Shown: positions 14,576 to 22,521 of the stretch, piece after piece | Numbering within the stretch: the first letter of the stretch is position 1 | Layout of the letters: every line of letters begins with the position of its first letter | Assembly: GCA_964644135.1 (NCBI GenBank) | Contig: CAZXWD010000040.1 | Span: 1 to 24,062 of the forward strand | Reading direction: 5' to 3' | Origin: CAZMOK01 sp964644135 | GTDB taxonomy: Bacteria; Bacteroidota; Bacteroidia; Bacteroidales; JAGOPY01 | Length of the DNA stretch: 24,062 bases | Notes under the pieces: model-generated | Told to the model about the DNA's origin: nothing | Seen by the model: only the letters and a program-made list of their open reading frames with translations | The model's database searches: none | Translations under genes and position numbers: made by a program

Positions 14576-17167
14576 TTATTTGTTCTCAAAAGAAAGAACC
14601 CCCTCCCTGGCGTCTATCAGGATAGTCTCCTCGCTGTTTATCTTACCCCCGAGGATCATTTTCGACAGCTCATTCAGTATGCTTCTCTGGATTACCCGTT
14701 TTACGGGCCTTGCCCCAAACTGCGGATCAAAACCCTGTTCTGCAACAAGATCAACGGCCATGTCAGAAACTTCAAGGTTCAACCCGTTTTTCTTCATCAG
14801 CTGCTGAACCTGTTTAACCTGAAGCCTTACAACGTCCTTAATTTCATCGCCGGTCAGCGGCTTGAACATAATGATCTCATCGATCCTGTTAAGGAATTCG
14901 GGACGAATGGTCTTCCTGAGCAATTGGAACACTTCGTTCCTTGTTTCGTCAAAAACATCCTCCTGGCTCTTACCCTGAGGTCCACCCAGCTTTTCCCGGA
15001 TAATATGTGAACCCAGGTTTGAGGTCATGATGATTATGGTATTCTTGAAATCGACTAGCCTTCCCTTATTATCCGTCAGCCGTCCGTCATCCAGTACCTG
15101 GAGCAAAATATTGAAAATGTCGGGGTGCGCTTTCTCGATCTCATCCAGCAAAACAACACTGTAAGGTTTTCTTCTCACAGCCTCACTGAGCTGGCCGCTT
15201 TCATCATAACCCACATACCCCGGAGGTGCTCCTATCAGCCTGGAAACTGTGTGGCGCTCCTGGTATTCCGACATGTCTATCCTAACCATTGCATTTTCGT
15301 CGTCGAAGAGGAATTCAGCCAGGGCTTTGGCCAGTTCTGTCTTACCAACACCTGTTGTGCCGAGGAAAATGAATGATCCTATAGGTCGGCGAACATCCTG
15401 CAACCCCGCCCTGCTTCTTCTTATTGCATCAGAAAGGGCGGTAATGGCCTCTTCTTGACCAACAACTCTCTTGTGGAGCTCACTTTCAAGATTTAGCAGT
15501 TTTTCTCTTTCACTCTGCAGCATTTTACTCACAGGAATACCTGTCCATCTTGAAACGATCTCAGCGATCTCTTCACTTCCAATCTCTTCGTTGATCATTG
15601 GATGATCCCCCTGTTCCCGGTCAAGCTTATTCTTCAATTCAACGAGCAACTCTTCCGACTGCTTGATCTTTCCATACCTGAGCTCGGCAACTTTTCCGAA
15701 ATCGCCTTCCCGTTCGGCCCTTTCCGCCTGGAGCTTCAATTCCTCGATCTGCGATTTGGTCTCCTGGATCTTGTCGACTATCTCTTTTTCTGCATTCCAT
15801 TTGGCCCTAAGCCTGTTCCTTTCATCGTTGAGGTTCGCGATCTCTTCGCTAAGCGCCTTTTCTTTCTCTTTGTCCTTTTCACGCCTGATGGCCTCCCTTT
15901 CGATCTCAAGCTGCCTGATCCGGCGCTCGATTACTTCAAGGTCCTCGGGCAGTGAGTTGATCTCGAGCCTCAGCTTCGAAGCTGCCTCATCTATCAGGTC
16001 GATGGCCTTGTCGGGAAGAAACCTGTCGGAAATGTAGCGGTGAGAAAGTTCTACTGCCGCTATGATGGCCTCGTCCTTGATCCTCACATGATGGTGTGTC
16101 TCGTATCTTTCCTTCAATCCCCTGAGAATGGAAATCGCATCCGCTTCATCAGGCTCATCAACCATGACGATCTGGAACCTTCTTTCAAGGGCCTTATCCT
16201 TTTCAAAATACTTCTGGTATTCTTTTAAGGTAGTTGCCCCTATTGCACGGAGCTCACCGCGCGAAAGGGCTGGTTTAAGGATATTTGCAGCATCCATGGC
16301 CCCTTCCGAGGCGCCTGCGCCAACCAATGTATGGATCTCATCGATGAAAAGCACAATTTCACCGTCGGACCCTGCCACTTCCTTAACTACGCTTTTCAAC
16401 CTTTCTTCAAATTCACCCTTATATTTTGCACCGGCTATAAGTGCGCCCATATCGAGCGAGTAGATTTGCTTCGTTTTAAGGTTTTCAGGAACATCGCCGT
16501 TGATTATCCTGTGTGCAAGCCCTTCGGCAATGGCAGTTTTCCCCGTTCCGGGCTCCCCTATAAGGATCGGATTGTTCTTTGTCCTTCGCGACAAGATCTG
16601 CAGTATCCTGCGTATTTCATCGTCGCGACCGATCACCGGATCGAGCTTGCCTTCCCTGGCAAGCTGGTTCAGGTTCCTTGAATATCGGTTCAGTGCATTA
16701 TACGTCTCTTCCGCAGTCTGGCTGTTCACCGTGGAACCTTTTCTTAATTCATGCACGGCAGCTTTCAGGTTTTTCTCTGTAATACCATTATCTTTCAGCA
16801 AGCGCGCCGTTTCATCTTTCCCGTCCAGTATCCCCAGCAGGATGTGCTCGATCGATACGAACTGGTCATTGAATTCCTTCAGGTAACGCGATGCCTTTTG
16901 CAAAGCCTGGTTAGCATCAGACGACAAGTATTGCTCACCACCGGTAACCTTAGGATAGGATGACACGATCCTGTCAAGTGCCTGGTTGAAGACGGGCATA
17001 TTGACATCCAGCTTTTTCAGCAGAAATGGCACAACATTCTCATCCACCTCGAGCATGCCCTTAAGTAAATGAGAGGTCTCGATCGACTGCTGTTCGTTAG
17101 AAGCAGCTATCTGCTGGGCCCGTTGAATGGTCTCTTGCGATTTTATGGTGAAGTTGTTTAAATTCAT
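14576..17167 (-). CDS. clpB: ATP-dependent disaggregase ClpB
   Basis: Hexameric AAA+ chaperone that extracts and unfolds aggregated proteins together with DnaK. The 863-residue protein is normal length. It has an N-terminal double Clp-N domain and a first AAA domain with GEPGTGKT (near 205) and the pore motif AGAKYKGEFEERLK. A Glu/Lys-rich coiled-coil middle domain follows (about 400-520), then a second AAA domain with GTTGVGKT (near 605) and the pore loop GYVGYDESG. The frame is open to an ATG at 17191. The start at 17167 (MNLNNFTIKSQE) is preferred because AAAGGAG sits 8 bases upstream and the N-terminus then matches the family. No TAnnTTTG promoter is seen, so a heat-shock type promoter is possible. 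Confidence 0.97.
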   Translation of the reverse strand: MNLNNFTIKSQETIQRAQQIAASNEQQSIETSHLLKGMLEVDENVVPFLLKKLDVNMPVFNQALDRIVSSYPKVTGGEQYLSSDANQALQKASRYLKEFNDQFVSIEHILLGILDGKDETARLLKDNGITEKNLKAAVHELRKGSTVNSQTAEETYNALNRYSRNLNQLAREGKLDPVIGRDDEIRRILQILSRRTKNNPILIGEPGTGKTAIAEGLAHRIINGDVPENLKTKQIYSLDMGALIAGAKYKGEFEERLKSVVKEVAGSDGEIVLFIDEIHTLVGAGASEGAMDAANILKPALSRGELRAIGATTLKEYQKYFEKDKALERRFQIVMVDEPDEADAISILRGLKERYETHHHVRIKDEAIIAAVELSHRYISDRFLPDKAIDLIDEAASKLRLEINSLPEDLEVIERRIRQLEIEREAIRREKDKEKEKALSEEIANLNDERNRLRAKWNAEKEIVDKIQETKSQIEELKLQAERAEREGDFGKVAELRYGKIKQSEELLVELKNKLDREQGDHPMINEEIGSEEIAEIVSRWTGIPVSKMLQSEREKLLNLESELHKRVVGQEEAITALSDAIRRSRAGLQDVRRPIGSFIFLGTTGVGKTELAKALAEFLFDDENAMVRIDMSEYQERHTVSRLIGAPPGYVGYDESGQLSEAVRRKPYSVVLLDEIEKAHPDIFNILLQVLDDGRLTDNKGRLVDFKNTIIIMTSNLGSHIIREKLGGPQGKSQEDVFDETRNEVFQLLRKTIRPEFLNRIDEIIMFKPLTGDEIKDVVRLQVKQVQQLMKKNGLNLEVSDMAVDLVAEQGFDPQFGARPVKRVIQRSILNELSKMILGGKINSEETILIDAREGVLSFENK

Positions 17168-17175
17168 ATTCGTTT

Positions 17176-17182
17176 CTCCTTT
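17176..17182 (-). promoter_or_regulatory. strong Shine-Dalgarno fixing the clpB start
   Basis: AAAGGAG on the minus strand, 8 bases before the ATG at 17167. It is one of few clear Shine-Dalgarno sequences in the window and decides between the two in-frame ATGs. Confidence 0.7.
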
Positions 17183-17344
17183 CGATTTCAATCCGTTTCA
17201 CGCAATTCTTCATTATTCTAATAAGGGTAATCAAAATGTTTGCCATCATCAATTTTATGAAGTTTTGTCACCTTCTAATGCCTTAAATAAAGAAAAAGGT
17301 ACAGAGCTGCAAAAAAATATTTCTGTGAAAGTTGCGTTACATTC

Positions 17345-17359
17345 GTGTTGCCGCAACAC
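17345..17359. promoter_or_regulatory. inverted repeat between clpB and the CHU_C gene
   Basis: GTGTTG and CAACAC are separated by CCG, a perfect 6-bp inverted repeat. It covers the expected -33 region of the promoter at 17374-17381 and could be an operator or a chance hairpin. No T-run follows on either strand. The rest of 17168-17411 shows no gene. Confidence 0.3.
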
Positions 17360-17373
17360 ACAGAATAATTTTA

Positions 17374-17381
17374 TACCTTTG
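17374..17381 (+). promoter_or_regulatory. -7 promoter element for the CHU_C protein gene
   Basis: TACCTTTG, an exact TAnnTTTG match, 30 bases before the ATG at 17412. It supports that start over the long upstream open frame, because transcription would begin at about 17387. Confidence 0.6.
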
Positions 17382-17411
17382 CGGCTCCGTATTTCGACCG
17401 GGTTAGCCGAT

Positions 17412-18461
17412 ATGAAAAAGATCCTGCTTCTCTTGTTCTCCATTGTAGCCCTTCATTCTGCAGCGCAATTGACCTGTGAGATTGAAGTATTTGATACGGT
17501 GGTATGTGCCGGGCAGTCGTTCACTGTATTCACAGGGAATTCAACAGACCATCTTTTCAGGTTTACGCCCGACGGAGAACTCAGCACCCTTCCATTCGTT
17601 GAGCTGGAAACATGGAGCCCTATGACTGTGTACCTGGATATCTTTACAAGGGAGGATACTTCATTTGTATGCCGCGACAGCGTTAACCTGACTGTCCATC
17701 CTATGATGGTGGTCACCATGGAACAATTGAACACAGGTTGTCCCTATGAATGTAAATCACAAGTAAAAGCAAGTGTAGAAGGCGGATATCCACCGTACAG
17801 CTATGAATGGTCGGCTGATGTTGCGCCCAACGATTCATCAACTGCACTCGGGCTTTGCAGCGATTCGGAGTATTCACTGCTTGTTTACGACACAGTGTGC
17901 ATCTACGACACCACTTATCTTGTGGAGTCATTTGATATCCCTGAAATAGAGATAACAAGTGATCCGGAAGATTCTGTATTTAGCGTGAATCCCAGGGTAA
18001 CCTTCTATTATGAAAATAAATCGGCTGATTCCATCCCACTGACCAACTTTTTCTGGGATTTTGGTGACGGCACAACATCCGCTGAAACTTTCCCTACCCA
18101 CACTTTCAGTGAATCGGATACGGTTAAGTTTGCCTACACCACTATAGATAATTGTGACTCAGCGGAATACACAATTATCCAGGTACGTGAACTGGAGCTC
18201 GAAGTCCCGAACGTATTCACGCCTAACGGTGACGGTGTAAATGATACGTTTGAGGTCCCCAACCTCGATAAATATGTAACCAACGAGGTTGTTATAGTGA
18301 ACCGGTGGGGGGAAAAAGTATTTGAAGCCAGTGACTATAATAACGACTGGGATGGGGGTGGTCAGCCCGATGGCACTTACTTCTACATAATCAGAGCCGC
18401 GGGTATATTCAAGGAGGATGTTTTCAGGGGGGCTGTCACCATTTTAGGAAGCGGTAACTGA
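17412..18461 (+). CDS. secreted PKD protein with gliding-type (T9SS) C-terminal domain
   Basis: A 349-residue exported protein. MKKILLLLFSIVALHSAAQ is a signal peptide with cleavage likely after SAA. The middle is beta-rich with paired cysteines and includes a SprB-like GGYPPYSYEWS segment. A PKD domain follows (FFWDFGDGTTSAETFPTHTF). The C-terminal roughly 90 residues are the gliding-motility-associated CHU_C domain: VPNVFTPNGDGVNDTFEVPN, then VNRWGEKVFEASDY, DGTYFYII, and a final FRGAVTILG. Proteins with this domain are exported by the type IX system (type B signal). It is a surface or secreted protein; no enzyme domain is seen. The frame continues upstream to 17127, but the signal peptide and promoter place the start at 17412. 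Confidence 0.88.
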   Translation: MKKILLLLFSIVALHSAAQLTCEIEVFDTVVCAGQSFTVFTGNSTDHLFRFTPDGELSTLPFVELETWSPMTVYLDIFTREDTSFVCRDSVNLTVHPMMVVTMEQLNTGCPYECKSQVKASVEGGYPPYSYEWSADVAPNDSSTALGLCSDSEYSLLVYDTVCIYDTTYLVESFDIPEIEITSDPEDSVFSVNPRVTFYYENKSADSIPLTNFFWDFGDGTTSAETFPTHTFSESDTVKFAYTTIDNCDSAEYTIIQVRELELEVPNVFTPNGDGVNDTFEVPNLDKYVTNEVVIVNRWGEKVFEASDYNNDWDGGGQPDGTYFYIIRAAGIFKEDVFRGAVTILGSGN

Positions 18462-18493
18462 TCCGGTTTTCTTTTTACTTTAAATCAATATTG

Positions 18494-18501
18494 TATTTTT
18501 G
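18494..18501 (+). promoter_or_regulatory. -7 promoter element for the DUF1573-yajC-ybbR-coaE operon
   Basis: TATTTTTG, an exact TAnnTTTG match, 25 bases before the ATG at 18527. An AAAGGA Shine-Dalgarno-like word lies between, a few bases before the ATG. Confidence 0.6.
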
Positions 18502-18526
18502 CAACCACTAGCATCTTAAAGGAAAA

Positions 18527-18994
18527 ATGAGAAAATTACTGACTATACTCACAGCACTTATATTAAGCTTTTTGATTGTGTCATGCAATTCAAATAGTGA
18601 CAAACCCATACCGGGCGATGTTGTTCATATGCCCAACACTGCCGGGGGTGAGGTGAACACAGCCAATCTTCCCGTACTGGAATTTAAGCAGGATATTCAC
18701 GATTTCGGAAATGTGATCCGGGGAGAAGTTGTGACATACTCTTTTAAATTCGAGAACAGCGGTAAGTCAGATCTTATTATTGCCGATATAACGGCAAGTT
18801 GTGGCTGTACGGCAACAGAATACCCTGAAAAACCAATAAAACCGGGTGAAGAAGACTACATTAACGTCACTTTCAACAGCGAAGGAAGGAGCGGCCACCA
18901 GTACAAGTCGGTTACGGTGCTGGCTAATACACAACCCAGTAAGACAGTTCTTAATATAAAAGCGCAGGTGGTTGTGCCAGAAAGAGATTATTAA
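18527..18994 (+). CDS. DUF1573 lipoprotein
   Basis: A 155-residue lipoprotein. MRKLLTILTALILSFLIVSC is a signal peptide with lipobox VSC (Cys20). The remainder is a DUF1573 domain, an Ig-like beta sandwich. It is recognisable from HDFGNVIRGEVVTYSFKFEN, then ITASCGCTATEYP and KPGEEDYINVTFNSEGR. The CGC motif is typical of the family. The function is unknown; such proteins are common in Bacteroidota envelopes. It is the first gene of an apparent operon, 18 bp before yajC. Confidence 0.9.
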   Translation: MRKLLTILTALILSFLIVSCNSNSDKPIPGDVVHMPNTAGGEVNTANLPVLEFKQDIHDFGNVIRGEVVTYSFKFENSGKSDLIIADITASCGCTATEYPEKPIKPGEEDYINVTFNSEGRSGHQYKSVTVLANTQPSKTVLNIKAQVVVPERDY

Positions 18995-19012
18995 TTACAA
19001 ACTCAAAAAAAT

Positions 19013-19348
19013 ATGTTCGATCTTTTAAACATTTTATTGTTCATGCCCGCCGAAGGAGAAGAGGGTGGCGGTATCATGTCTTTTCTTCCCCTCATTCTTA
19101 TCATTGTGGTTTTCTATCTTTTCTTCATCAGGCCCCAGATGAAAAAATCAAAAGAACAACGTAAATTCAGGGAAAACCTGAATAAAGGGGACAAAATCAT
19201 CACAATCGGGGGAATACACGGCAAAATAGTTGAGATAAAAGAAAAGCAGGTTGTTGTGGATGTAGGCAACCAGATGAAGCTCACTTTTGATAAGTCGGCC
19301 ATTGCCATGGATTCAACATCCCAACTGAGTGATACCCAAAGGAGATAG
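19013..19348 (+). CDS. yajC: preprotein translocase subunit YajC
   Basis: A 111-residue small membrane protein that associates with SecDF-SecYEG in the inner membrane. One hydrophobic helix (LPLILIIVVFYLFFIRPQ, about residues 25-42) ends in the FFIRPQMKKSKEQ motif. It is followed by GDKIITIGGIHGKIVEI and a beta-rich cytosolic tail. Length and sequence are standard. It sits 18 bp after DUF1573 and 32 bp before ybbR. Confidence 0.95.
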   Translation: MFDLLNILLFMPAEGEEGGGIMSFLPLILIIVVFYLFFIRPQMKKSKEQRKFRENLNKGDKIITIGGIHGKIVEIKEKQVVVDVGNQMKLTFDKSAIAMDSTSQLSDTQRR

Positions 19349-19380
19349 GCAGTATTTTTCTGCCCTAAAGAGAAGATGTT

Positions 19381-20382
19381 TTGAAATCGGGCATACTGGA
19401 CCGGGTAAGGTCGGTAGTCTTTCCAACTGACCAGAAAAGCAGGAACCAGCTTTATGTATTTCTGGTCTGTCTTATACTTTCTATATTCATATGGATGCTG
19501 ATCAAACTTTCAGAAGAAAATGTGTCAGAGGTCAGGTATCCCGTTGAACTGGTCAATCTGCCCGAAGGAAAAATACTTGTTGAAGGAAGCAACCAGTACC
19601 TCAATATTGGATTTGAAGAAAAGGCATCTGATATCTTCTTTATAAAATTCATAAGGCAAAGAAATCCGGTCAGCATATCACTGGCAAATATGCCGCTCAG
19701 AAAAAAAGGCTCCATGTACACTGGCGTTATCTTCCCTTCACATCTTACAGATTACATAACACGGCAGCAGCAACTGGATTACAGTATCATTTCAATTTCA
19801 CCCGACACACTCAGGTTCGTCTTTGAAGATAAAGTTTCTAAAAAGGTCCCTGTTGTGCCCAATGTGGAGTTTAGCCTTGCAAAGCAGATGATGTTGTACG
19901 ATTCGATCTCCATCGAACCTGACAGTGTAGTGCTCACCGGACCGGAATCATCACTCGAGAGCATCAGCAGTGTATCTATGGAACCAGTGGTTTTGTTGGA
20001 TCTTCAGGACTCAGCAGTGGTTTCTTCAGAAATTATCATCCCCGGGGATCACAGGCAGGTGAGCCCGGAACCCAAAAATGTTGAAGTTATTGTTCCAGTG
20101 GAAGAGTTTACAGAAGCAATTACTGAAGTAAGAGTTGTGCCGGTATCGAAACAGTTCAGCAGTATAAAAATATTTCCCGAAACGATCAGGATATCTTATT
20201 GGGTAGCTTTATCAGATTACAATGAAGTTTCACAAAATATGTTCGAAGCGGTATCGTATATTGATGAAGCAATGGAAAAAGGGGCTGACAAAGCAACGGT
20301 AACGCTTGAAAAAGTCCCTTCAATGGTAAAGAATGTAAGGTTGAACCCTAATAAGGTCGAATTCATAATTATCAGACAATGA
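19381..20382 (+). CDS. ybbR: YbbR (CdaR)-like domain protein
   Basis: A 333-residue membrane-anchored protein. After a short cytosolic head, residues about 24-42 form one transmembrane helix (VFLVCLILSIFIWMLI). Repeated beta-rich YbbR-type segments follow, visible as YPVELVNLPEGKIL, VPVVPNVEFSLA and DSVVLTGPESSLESI. In Firmicutes, CdaR proteins of this family modulate the diadenylate cyclase CdaA. No cyclase is in this window, so that role is not shown here. The start is TTG: an in-frame stop lies 5 codons upstream and the nearby ATG (19376) is out of frame. It overlaps coaE by 4 bases. Confidence 0.88.
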   Translation: MKSGILDRVRSVVFPTDQKSRNQLYVFLVCLILSIFIWMLIKLSEENVSEVRYPVELVNLPEGKILVEGSNQYLNIGFEEKASDIFFIKFIRQRNPVSISLANMPLRKKGSMYTGVIFPSHLTDYITRQQQLDYSIISISPDTLRFVFEDKVSKKVPVVPNVEFSLAKQMMLYDSISIEPDSVVLTGPESSLESISSVSMEPVVLLDLQDSAVVSSEIIIPGDHRQVSPEPKNVEVIVPVEEFTEAITEVRVVPVSKQFSSIKIFPETIRISYWVALSDYNEVSQNMFEAVSYIDEAMEKGADKATVTLEKVPSMVKNVRLNPNKVEFIIIRQ

Positions 20383-20960
20383 CCGTAGGTGTAACCGGAA
20401 ATATTGGCAGTGGCAAATCAACTGTTTGTAAAGTATTCCAGGTGCTGGGCATTCCTTCTTTCCATGCCGATGATGAGGCAAAGGAATTTTACCGGTTGGA
20501 AAGCGGCAAGAGGATCATAAAGGAAAAACTGGGCCGGGAAGTGTTTGATGGAAATGAGGTAAACCTCAGGAAAGTAGCCTCGGTTGTATTCAATGACAAA
20601 GAATTGCTGGAATGGCTGAACGGGCAGATACATCCCTTTGTGAGGGCCCGGTTCGTGGATTGGAAAAAGAGGCATGAAAAAGCGCCTTATGTTATTTACG
20701 AGGCCGCCATACTATTCGAAACAAGCAGGTACAGGGAACTTGATCTGATGATAACTGTTTCGGCACCACGCAAGTTAAGGTTCAACAGGATCATGAAAAG
20801 GGATAATATTAACAGGGAGCAGGCCGAAGCCCGGGAGAAAAACCAGTGGCCACAGGAAGACAAGGAAAAACTTTCAGACTTCGTCATTAATAATGACGAA
20901 AACCAACTTGTTGTGCCTCAGGTGATTGAAATACATAGGCAAATAATAAATAGTAAATAG
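20379..20960 (+). CDS. coaE: dephospho-CoA kinase
   Basis: Phosphorylates dephospho-CoA in the last step of coenzyme A synthesis. The 193-residue protein has the P-loop GNIGSGKS (residues 7-14), then FHADDEAKEFY, IHPFVRARF and VIYEAAILFETSRY. The lid region is FNRIMKRDNINREQAEAR. It is normal length and its start ATG overlaps the ybbR stop (ATGA), so it is translationally coupled. Its last codons (IINSK and stop) are made of AAATAGT-type 7-bp repeat units. Confidence 0.95.
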   Translation: MTVGVTGNIGSGKSTVCKVFQVLGIPSFHADDEAKEFYRLESGKRIIKEKLGREVFDGNEVNLRKVASVVFNDKELLEWLNGQIHPFVRARFVDWKKRHEKAPYVIYEAAILFETSRYRELDLMITVSAPRKLRFNRIMKRDNINREQAEAREKNQWPQEDKEKLSDFVINNDENQLVVPQVIEIHRQIINSK

Positions 20961-20989
20961 TAAATAATAAATAGTAGATAATAAGTATT
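20941..20989. repeat. 7-bp tandem array overlapping the coaE 3' end
   Basis: Seven consecutive units, mainly AAATAGT (three exact copies) and AAATAAT (two), then AGATAAT and AAGTATT. The first three units are coding and provide the coaE stop at 20958-20960; the rest is intergenic. Confidence 0.9.
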
Positions 20990-20994
20990 AATTC

Positions 20995-21057
20995 TAACTG
21001 GTGATTGGTAACTGGTAAATTGCCATCAGCTAACAGCCAAAAGCCATCAGCCAACAG
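20995..21057. repeat. 7-bp tandem array, two word families
   Basis: Nine consecutive 7-bp units after a 5-base break from the previous array. The first four are TAACTGG-like (TAACTGG twice, TGATTGG, TAAATTG). The next five are CCATCAG-like (CCATCAG twice, CTAACAG, CCAAAAG, CCAACAG). It ends 6 bases before the ATG of the next gene. Confidence 0.88.
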
Positions 21058-21063
21058 CAAAAT

Positions 21064-21603
21064 ATGAACGATTTGATATTAGGAGCAGGATCCAGGGTTA
21101 AACATCCTGAGATGGGTACAGGTGTAGTTATCCAGGCCTGGACGGATTCATACGAAGTATGTTTTATCGATTACGGGGTGAAGGAAGTGACCCTGGACGA
21201 AAAGCTTGAGATCATTGAATTTGTGGCCGACGATTCTGACAGGGTCAGCTTTGCCCGTGTGGAAGAGGAACTGGTTAAAATACTCAGGAAGTTTTCCGAT
21301 ATCCAGGAAAATGTTGAACTTGGAGGAAAATGGGAAGGGGGCATGCTCATCCTGAAGCCGGGCAACCCCGATCTTCAGAACAAAGAGATACCCATCGAAA
21401 CATTTTTCCATAAAATAGTAATGGTACGGGATCGTGTGAGGGTCATGGAACAGCGGATAAACGCCAGTAAGCTCCCGGATGAGGAAAAAGTTAACCTTCA
21501 GCAATACATAACAAGGATCTACGGGAGCCTGACAACCTTCAATGTACTTTTTGCACACAAGGAGGACCAGTTCTCAGGCGAAAGGCCGGCAACCAGAAGT
21601 TGA
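21064..21603 (+). CDS. unknown protein with Tudor/SH3-like N-terminus
   Basis: A 179-residue soluble protein I cannot assign. Residues about 8-48 (GSRVKHPEMGTGVVIQ, then YEVCFIDYGVKEVTL) resemble the small beta-barrel found in Tudor-like tails of UvrD/PcrA helicases and in CarD-type RNA-polymerase binding domains. These often contact nucleic acid or RNA polymerase. The remaining part is mostly helical and charged, with a likely coiled coil near 115-150. There is no signal peptide or membrane segment. It is preceded by the 7-bp repeat tract and is convergent with dapD, 42 bp apart. Composition matches its neighbours, so recent transfer is not indicated. Confidence 0.7.
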   Translation: MNDLILGAGSRVKHPEMGTGVVIQAWTDSYEVCFIDYGVKEVTLDEKLEIIEFVADDSDRVSFARVEEELVKILRKFSDIQENVELGGKWEGGMLILKPGNPDLQNKEIPIETFFHKIVMVRDRVRVMEQRINASKLPDEEKVNLQQYITRIYGSLTTFNVLFAHKEDQFSGERPATRS

Positions 21604-21645
21604 GGGAAGTGAGATCCGTCACAGGCGAACCATCAGCTATCAAAA

Positions 21646-22464
21646 TCACACCACAACATCAAATTCGCGAAGTGCATCATTGAGGGAAGTCTTGAGATTC
21701 GTTGACTCTTTTCTTTTTCCAATGATCAGGGCACAGGGCACCTGGTAATTTCCTGCCGGGAAGCTTTTTGTAAATGATCCGGGTATAACTACGGAATGCG
21801 GGGGAATAACACCTTTGAACTCTTCCGGTTCAGGCCCTGTAACATCAATGATCCTGGTAGACCCGGTTACCACGACATTGGCGCCCAGCACTGCCTCCTC
21901 CCCTATCCTGGCACCTTCCACTACTATACAACGCGAACCGATGAAAGCCCCGTCTTCAATGATCACCGGGGAGGCCTGAACCGGTTCCAGCACCCCTCCT
22001 ATCCCAGCTCCGCCGCTTAGATGTACGTTCTTTCCAATCTGTGCACATGAACCTACGGTTGCCCATGTATCCACCATGGTACCTGAATCAACATATGCAC
22101 CGATATTCACATAGGAAGGCATCATAATAACTCCGGGGGCTATATATGATCCGTATCTTGCTACAGCATGGGGAACAACCCTGACGCCAAGGTCCCTGTA
22201 ATTTCTTTTAAGGGGGATCTTATCATGAAATTGCATCGGACCGGCCTCGGAAATTACCATTTTACCTGCCGGAAAGTAAAGAATAACAGCTTTTTTGACC
22301 CACTGGTTCACCTTCCATTCTTCACCATCTTTTTCTGCAATCCTGAGTTCACCCTTGTCCAATAGACTGATTATGTGCTCAATGGCATCGATGGTTTCCT
22401 TTTCCCTTAGCAGTTCGCGGTTGTCCCAGGCTCGTTCAATAATTTCTTTAACCGTGATATCCAT
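21646..22464 (-). CDS. dapD: tetrahydrodipicolinate N-succinyltransferase
   Basis: Succinylates 2,3,4,5-tetrahydrodipicolinate in the succinylase route to meso-diaminopimelate and lysine. At 272 residues it is the family's normal length. An N-terminal helical domain is followed by a left-handed beta helix of hexapeptide repeats, with GVIMMPSYVNIGAYVDSGTMVDTWATVGSCAQIG and VHLSGGAGIGGVLEP-type segments (given here as family landmarks). The frame is open to 22566, but the ATG at 22464 (MDITVKEIIERAW) is chosen. It gives the usual N-terminus and lies 20 bases downstream of the promoter element at 22485-22492. It implies a peptidoglycan of the diaminopimelate type. Confidence 0.95.
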   Translation of the reverse strand: MDITVKEIIERAWDNRELLREKETIDAIEHIISLLDKGELRIAEKDGEEWKVNQWVKKAVILYFPAGKMVISEAGPMQFHDKIPLKRNYRDLGVRVVPHAVARYGSYIAPGVIMMPSYVNIGAYVDSGTMVDTWATVGSCAQIGKNVHLSGGAGIGGVLEPVQASPVIIEDGAFIGSRCIVVEGARIGEEAVLGANVVVTGSTRIIDVTGPEPEEFKGVIPPHSVVIPGSFTKSFPAGNYQVPCALIIGKRKESTNLKTSLNDALREFDVVV

Positions 22465-22484
22465 AAGAATCTTAGATTGACACT

Positions 22485-22492
22485 CAAAGTTA
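22485..22492 (-). promoter_or_regulatory. -7 promoter element for dapD
   Basis: TAACTTTG on the minus strand, an exact TAnnTTTG match, 20 bases before the dapD ATG at 22464. It is the same octamer as the divergent ruvX promoter 30 bp away. Confidence 0.6.
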
Positions 22493-22521
22493 GATAAAAT
22501 AGAGCTAATCTCATTTCTTTG

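Noticed and set aside
17310..17319. A -7 promoter element for clpB on the minus strand
   Set aside because: The spacing is two bases too long for TAnnTTTG; no promoter is called for clpB.
17127..17411. 95-codon N-terminal extension of the CHU_C protein frame
   Set aside because: It would place the signal peptide internally and lies upstream of the TACCTTTG promoter element at 17374-17381.
21630..21643. CCATCAG plus CTATCAA as a further heptad array between the unknown gene and dapD
   Set aside because: Ten bases (CCATCAGCTA) match 21023-21032 exactly, but two units are too few to call; possibly a relic.
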